Assembly: GCA_947034895.1 (NCBI GenBank)
Contig: OX344765.1
Location: 31,129,001 to 31,193,000 of the forward strand
Reading direction: 5' to 3'
DNA length: 64,000 bases
Source: Rhytidiadelphus loreus
Lineage: Eukaryota; Streptophyta; Bryopsida; Hypnales; Hylocomiaceae
Shown piece after piece: positions 59,640 through 64,000 of the stretch. The translations under genes and the position numbers were made by a program. Each line of letters starts with the position of its first letter. Position 1 is the stretch's first letter. Under the pieces are notes generated by a model that saw nothing but the letters and a program-made list of their open reading frames with translations, did not search any database and had not been told where the DNA came from.

Positions 59640-60578
59640 CCCTTAAAGGACCGTCACTATACTTTCACCAAAAACGCTCCAAAACTGCCATTTCTAGTAC
59701 AAGTACCAAATTTTGAAAAAAAACTTTTTTGACATATCTAACCATAGGACTTTGTATTATATAGTATCAAAAACATGTGGTAAGAATTTCAGACTTTTCC
59801 ACCCGGTGGATTGCAAGTTATAAGCATTCAAATTAACTATAATCATTTTTTTTACCCTGCGAAAAGCAGGGCAGCTGCACTTCACAAGCTCATATTTCTA
59901 TGAAAAAATGACCTAAATGGTGGTGCTTCTTTGAATTTGTTTTTCTAGACAAGTTGGCCACATGTTTGAAAATTTTCAGATCATTTGGAATAGTACAACA
60001 TATAGGAAAAAAATAGTAAGTAGGTAGTAGTAGAGAATGATTAAAAATACTCCAATGGGAGTACTAAATTATTTACAATTTAAATATGGAATTGAAAATT
60101 TCCAATCCCAATGGTCGAAATGTTGTAATAATGTATCTACATCCTACTATTTTATTTATGTCCAAAAATATTGAAAATTGGGTAAGATAAAGGATTTCAA
60201 AGTTTATTTTAGAGTAGGAAATCCAAAAATGCCCGCAAACAAAAAATCCTCATAACTTTTGACTCATTGATCAAAATGGAATGATTCAAAGCTTTTCGTG
60301 TATATAAAACTCCAGAAAATCAATTCCAAATTTTTGTTTGTGAAAGAAGTGATTTTTTGTGATTTGCCCAAACTGCCTTGTCGGTAAAAAAAAAGTAACA
60401 TATTGGGCCATAATTGTTTACTTGTATTTCCAAATGTCATTAAATTCGGTGCACAGGAAAGATCTTCCTCGCCCCCACATTCTATTAAAATTTCAGCCCC
60501 AAATATGAAAATCTCTGCTCATAGGTACCTACCCAAAATTTCTATACAACCAAAAAACACAGTACGGTCCTTTAGGGG
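59640..60578. mobile_element. piggyBac-like MITE with TTAA ends, copy 2
   Basis: The ends CCCTTAAAGGACCGT and ACGGTCCTTTAGGGG are inverted, with one mismatch, and TTAA flanks both (59636-59639 and 60579-60582). It is 939 bp, close to the 932 bp of copy 1, and similar to it across the body. No transposase is encoded. It lies about 160 bp upstream of the NAA38-like gene's ATG, so it could affect that promoter. Confidence 0.75.
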
Positions 60579-60582
60579 TTAA

Positions 60583-61850
60583 TGGGATGCACGCATTATT
60601 TCATCCTTTTAGTTTTCGTTCGTTAGTCAGGTTTGGATTTAGCAATTCTTCAAACTATTGTGTTAGGTGATGTTTGCAATGTGAATTTGGTCTAGAAGTA
60701 AGTCTAGATTTGTTCCTAAGACCCTCAATAACAACACTCTTTAACTCCAAGTGAGAACATACCTAAAGCCAATTCCTGAAGTTTCTCTTTCACCCAAGGT
60801 CCTATGCATAAGAGAATGCAATATGGTACAACCATCATTTTGTGACTAGAAGTATACATGAAGTGGATTTGGGGGATTGAATTTTTTTTTTTCTCTTCAT
60901 CCCTTCCAAGGAATTTTCAGCGAATTTGAGCTAAGCACAAGACTTAAGTTTCTTCAATTCTTCTTGAAGTGGTTGGATTCGGTTAAAAAACGTGGTCCAA
61001 ACTCTTTTGAGAAGTAGAGTGTTGAAGCATATGACTTGGCATTGTTGTGTAAGTGTTCTATTGCTATTCTCAAACCTTATCATCTTTCATTTTGTTTATG
61101 TGCTTGAGTTGTATTAGTAGAAGCTTATCTTCTATTACTCTAGGGCATGAGTGTAAGAGGAGTGTCTCAAAAGAGATAGTATGATTGATGCACTCCATTT
61201 ATTGTAGAATAATTAAGCCCATTTGGCAACGTTAGTTTTGTTGAGAGGCTGAAAATTTTCTTTACAATAATCAAATGCATTTTGTAAAATCTCTAATGGA
61301 TGTAAAGCACTTACATACTAAAGTTCTATGTTTTGGCAATGCCAATTGCAATACTTGAATTTGTAAAGTATTGATGAGTCTTAGGATCCATGTTGTTGAT
61401 TCACAATGACAATGACAATGGTGTCTTGGAAGTAGCAATATGTAGTGATTCAATTTGTTTTTTGAGTCACAATTGGCTCTGAGATCTTTAAAGTTCTTAA
61501 AAATTGTTGGTACCATATTTCAATCAATGCAATGCGCTTCACTCAAGTTGTATGAGATTTTAGAAAAGCAAATATGGAAGCATGCATGGATATGATGTCC
61601 ATGTTGAAGAGCAATGGCCTGATCATCACATTAGCTTGTAATACTCAAATCCATCAACAATTCACCATTTTCTAATTCAGAAAAATCGTTAGTAAATCTT
61701 GGAAGATCATACATTTTAAAATCTTGGGGATGGAGATGATTTGTGTTTGGAGTGACATATTGTAACCTAAGATAAATCTCTATCCAGGATGTAGCTTCAC
61801 ATTGAAATACCATGAAACAACATGTATATTCTATCAAATATAAATCATAA
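60583..61850. other. AT-rich spacer
   Basis: No gene is supportable; frames up to about 80 codons have no recognisable similarity. Confidence 0.45.
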
Positions 61851-62077
61851 ATGGGCAATTTCGTTAAAATGGCGATTCAGGGGACCAACTAGGGCATAAG
61901 ATCTTGCTAAAGAAAATGGTGGGGGCAATGCCATACGTAAACGAGTGGTGATTTGGGCACGCATGGGACACAATTGATGCTTGATATGAGATGAATAGGT
62001 GCCTCATTACACCTCAGTCTCCATTCCTTCATGTATAAATGCCAATGGAATACTACCATTTTAACGAAATTGCCCAT
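61851..62077. mobile_element. MITE with ATGGGCAATTTCGTTAAAAT terminal repeats, copy 2
   Basis: The left end ATGGGCAATTTCGTTAAAAT, continuing GGCG, is inverted at the right end (CCATTTTAACGAAATTGCCC then AT). It belongs to the same family as 53,683-53,926 but with a more diverged body and less perfect inner repeat. 227 bp, non-coding. Confidence 0.7.
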
Positions 62078-64000
62078 ATATGAACAAGAACCAAATCAAA
62101 ACTCAAATATATATGCCTCATAAATCCAAAATAAATCCAAATTTGTGTCAATTTTTTCTCCATAAGAGATTGACTCTAGATATATTTTGAATTCACTTCA
62201 ATTTCATGGAGTTAGTTGTAAAGAAAGTCTATCTTTACAATATTGATCTTGGTATGACAAGATATTTGGACAAAAAATGTCTTGAAAGCAATAGATAATT
62301 GTGGTGAGCACCACCATGTAGGTGGCTATGATGTTGTTGCGGGAAACTATCTGCTTCATTAGTTGTTGTCAAATTGATGCTTCAGTTGGATTGATGCTTG
62401 GATGTGATTATTGGATGTGTCTGCAATGCCACCACCAATTTGTGATATCATAGCTACTCTAGATGCTATGAATTGCTTGTGTGTTTTGTATGCATGGGAT
62501 TGCATAGAGGTGATAATTGTTTGTTTCAATGTTTGGGAGGGAAAAATAGTTTGCATGATTTGCCAAGAAAGTGGTACCATTAGTCATATCTATCAAGTAT
62601 ATTCTCGACACCACTATTGATTATGGTATTGTACCTCACTTGCCTCTCGATGTCATTTTTCTTCTTTTGAAATTTTACAAAGACAAACAAGGTAGTCACT
62701 GCGATTGATCTTAGTCATTGGTGATGACAACTTGCTAGGGACATCTATTTTTCTCTTTCTTCACAATGAAATCATTTTTGGTATAAATTATAAAGAAAGA
62801 CAAAACCTATTGTTTCACAAGAGACATAATGCAACTCATTACACGACATGGTTACAGTGAAATAAGTAAGTAGAACAAGAGGAACAATTGTTGTCACTAT
62901 TCTTGCATATTGCAACTAGTAGTTGTGAAATGTGGAATCATTCAAATTCGTATCTTTTGTAGATGTATTCTTTAAATGGAACATATGAGTAGCAGTGACT
63001 TTGAAATTGCAATTGTTATCTATTCGCTAAATTGTTTGTATACTTACAAAGTATCAATTTGATTACTATTAGATCTATATGAAGACAACAATGCAACAAA
63101 CAAAAGATGGCAAAGAAAATATATTATTGACTTGTCATCATTGGTTTTAATTTGCAATTTTAATTTGCAATTTTAATTTGCAAATCACTCATGAGAATTA
63201 GTTTATGTGACAAAGTCATGCTTGCAAATCACCTGGAGGACATGGCATATTATTTTGCACTTCATTGCCTCCTACAATCTTACTTAGTTTAGATCAAGTT
63301 AGTGCATGTAGAGATGCTTACTATTCTATGTATGTAGTTGTAGGTATGTGCTATATCATGTTATCATGATTGGTATTTTCTACCAAATAATTTTTTAATA
63401 TGCCTAAAATTAAGAATACTCTATCAATATTATATTATTTTTTTGGTTCATAAAAATAAAATTACAAAATATATTTTTAAAAGGATTGGCATCTAGTTTT
63501 AGAATTATTAAGTGTTGATTGTGGTAGTTCAATATGGTATTCGAGAACCTCAATTTTATTTTTATACTAAAAGATCAACAATTGTATGTATAGTGAGAAA
63601 TTAAGTTATAGTTATGAAAGCAAAGATCTAATTCAAGATGGAATTTCTTTCCAAAGTGCAAGTGGAATGAAGAATATTGTTAACAAATTTATAAAATTAT
63701 ATTAATGATTACAACATAAACAACCTTAGCTATGACTTTCAAATCAAATTACCACTACCACACCAATTGAAATTTATATAGAACCTGATAGTAAAATTTT
63801 AATAGTTTTAAAATGTGAAGAAAAGATTTTTATGTGTATGTTGATTATTTTATATCTATGGGTCAAGAATAGAAGTATTGTAATTTTTTTAAATGTAGTG
63901 TTTGAAAGAAATAATATCAATTAGAAAATACTTTAGAATAATTTTCAAACTATTAAATTAATAAAGGTTAGAATGGAAAGAAAGGAAATTATCATTCAAA
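62078..64000. other. AT-rich right edge, no gene seen
   Basis: Only short frames. A 15-bp unit (TTTTAATTTGCAA) is repeated about three times at 63,148-63,184. The last kilobase is very AT-rich. Confidence 0.5.

Overview
The window looks like nuclear DNA of a land plant, most likely a moss. The best evidence is a minus-strand gene at 44.9-52.8 kb that joins a protein kinase, an NB-ARC domain and a very long leucine-rich repeat (LRR) array. Kinase-NBS-LRR (PNL) genes are known as a moss-type class of plant resistance-like genes. GT-AG introns, AT-rich spacers, plant-type hAT and CACTA elements and telo-box sequences fit a plant nuclear genome. There is no operon, ribosome binding site or prokaryotic gene arrangement. 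The species cannot be named from the sequence.

Layout, left to right. 0-1.3 kb: the last six exons of an unrecognised plus-strand gene. 2.6-9.9 kb: a transposon-like block in which three arrays of a GC-rich 'CCCGC(A/G)GTCGCCC' unit surround a coiled-coil ORF (split by one in-frame TAG) and a hAT transposase (split by a frameshift and by a 13-bp duplication). 10.0-11.3 kb: a GC-rich two-exon gene for an FCP1/NIF-type HAD phosphatase-like protein whose DxD motif reads ExE. 11.9-13.9 kb: a complex foldback structure of alternating inverted copies. 15.5 kb: a MITE. 17.4-22.0 kb: an intact 12-exon gene joining a ParB-like domain to a beta-class amino-methyltransferase-like domain; this is the most unusual gene in the window.

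22-34 kb is AT-rich and gene-poor. It holds a MITE with TA ends, a piggyBac-like MITE with TTAA ends, a small ORF behind a TATA box, a pseudogene fragment of NAA38, a second TA-ended MITE and a decayed DDE transposase. 34,826-41,345 is a 6.5-kb CACTA element with an AAA target duplication and no recognisable transposase. A second CACTA-type end lies at 44,040, inside the decayed tail of the LRR array. 44.9-52.8 kb is the PNL gene. After it come two MITEs sharing long terminal repeats, a segment duplicated from 32 kb, the apparently intact intronless NAA38 (LSM-domain) gene, and a second TTAA-ended MITE.

The genes do not form one pathway. The window is a mosaic of a few host genes (PNL receptor, NAA38, the ParB/methyltransferase gene, the NIF-like gene, the partial gene at the left edge) and at least six transposon families. 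Exon boundaries were inferred by eye from GT/AG signals, reading phase and continuity of the protein.
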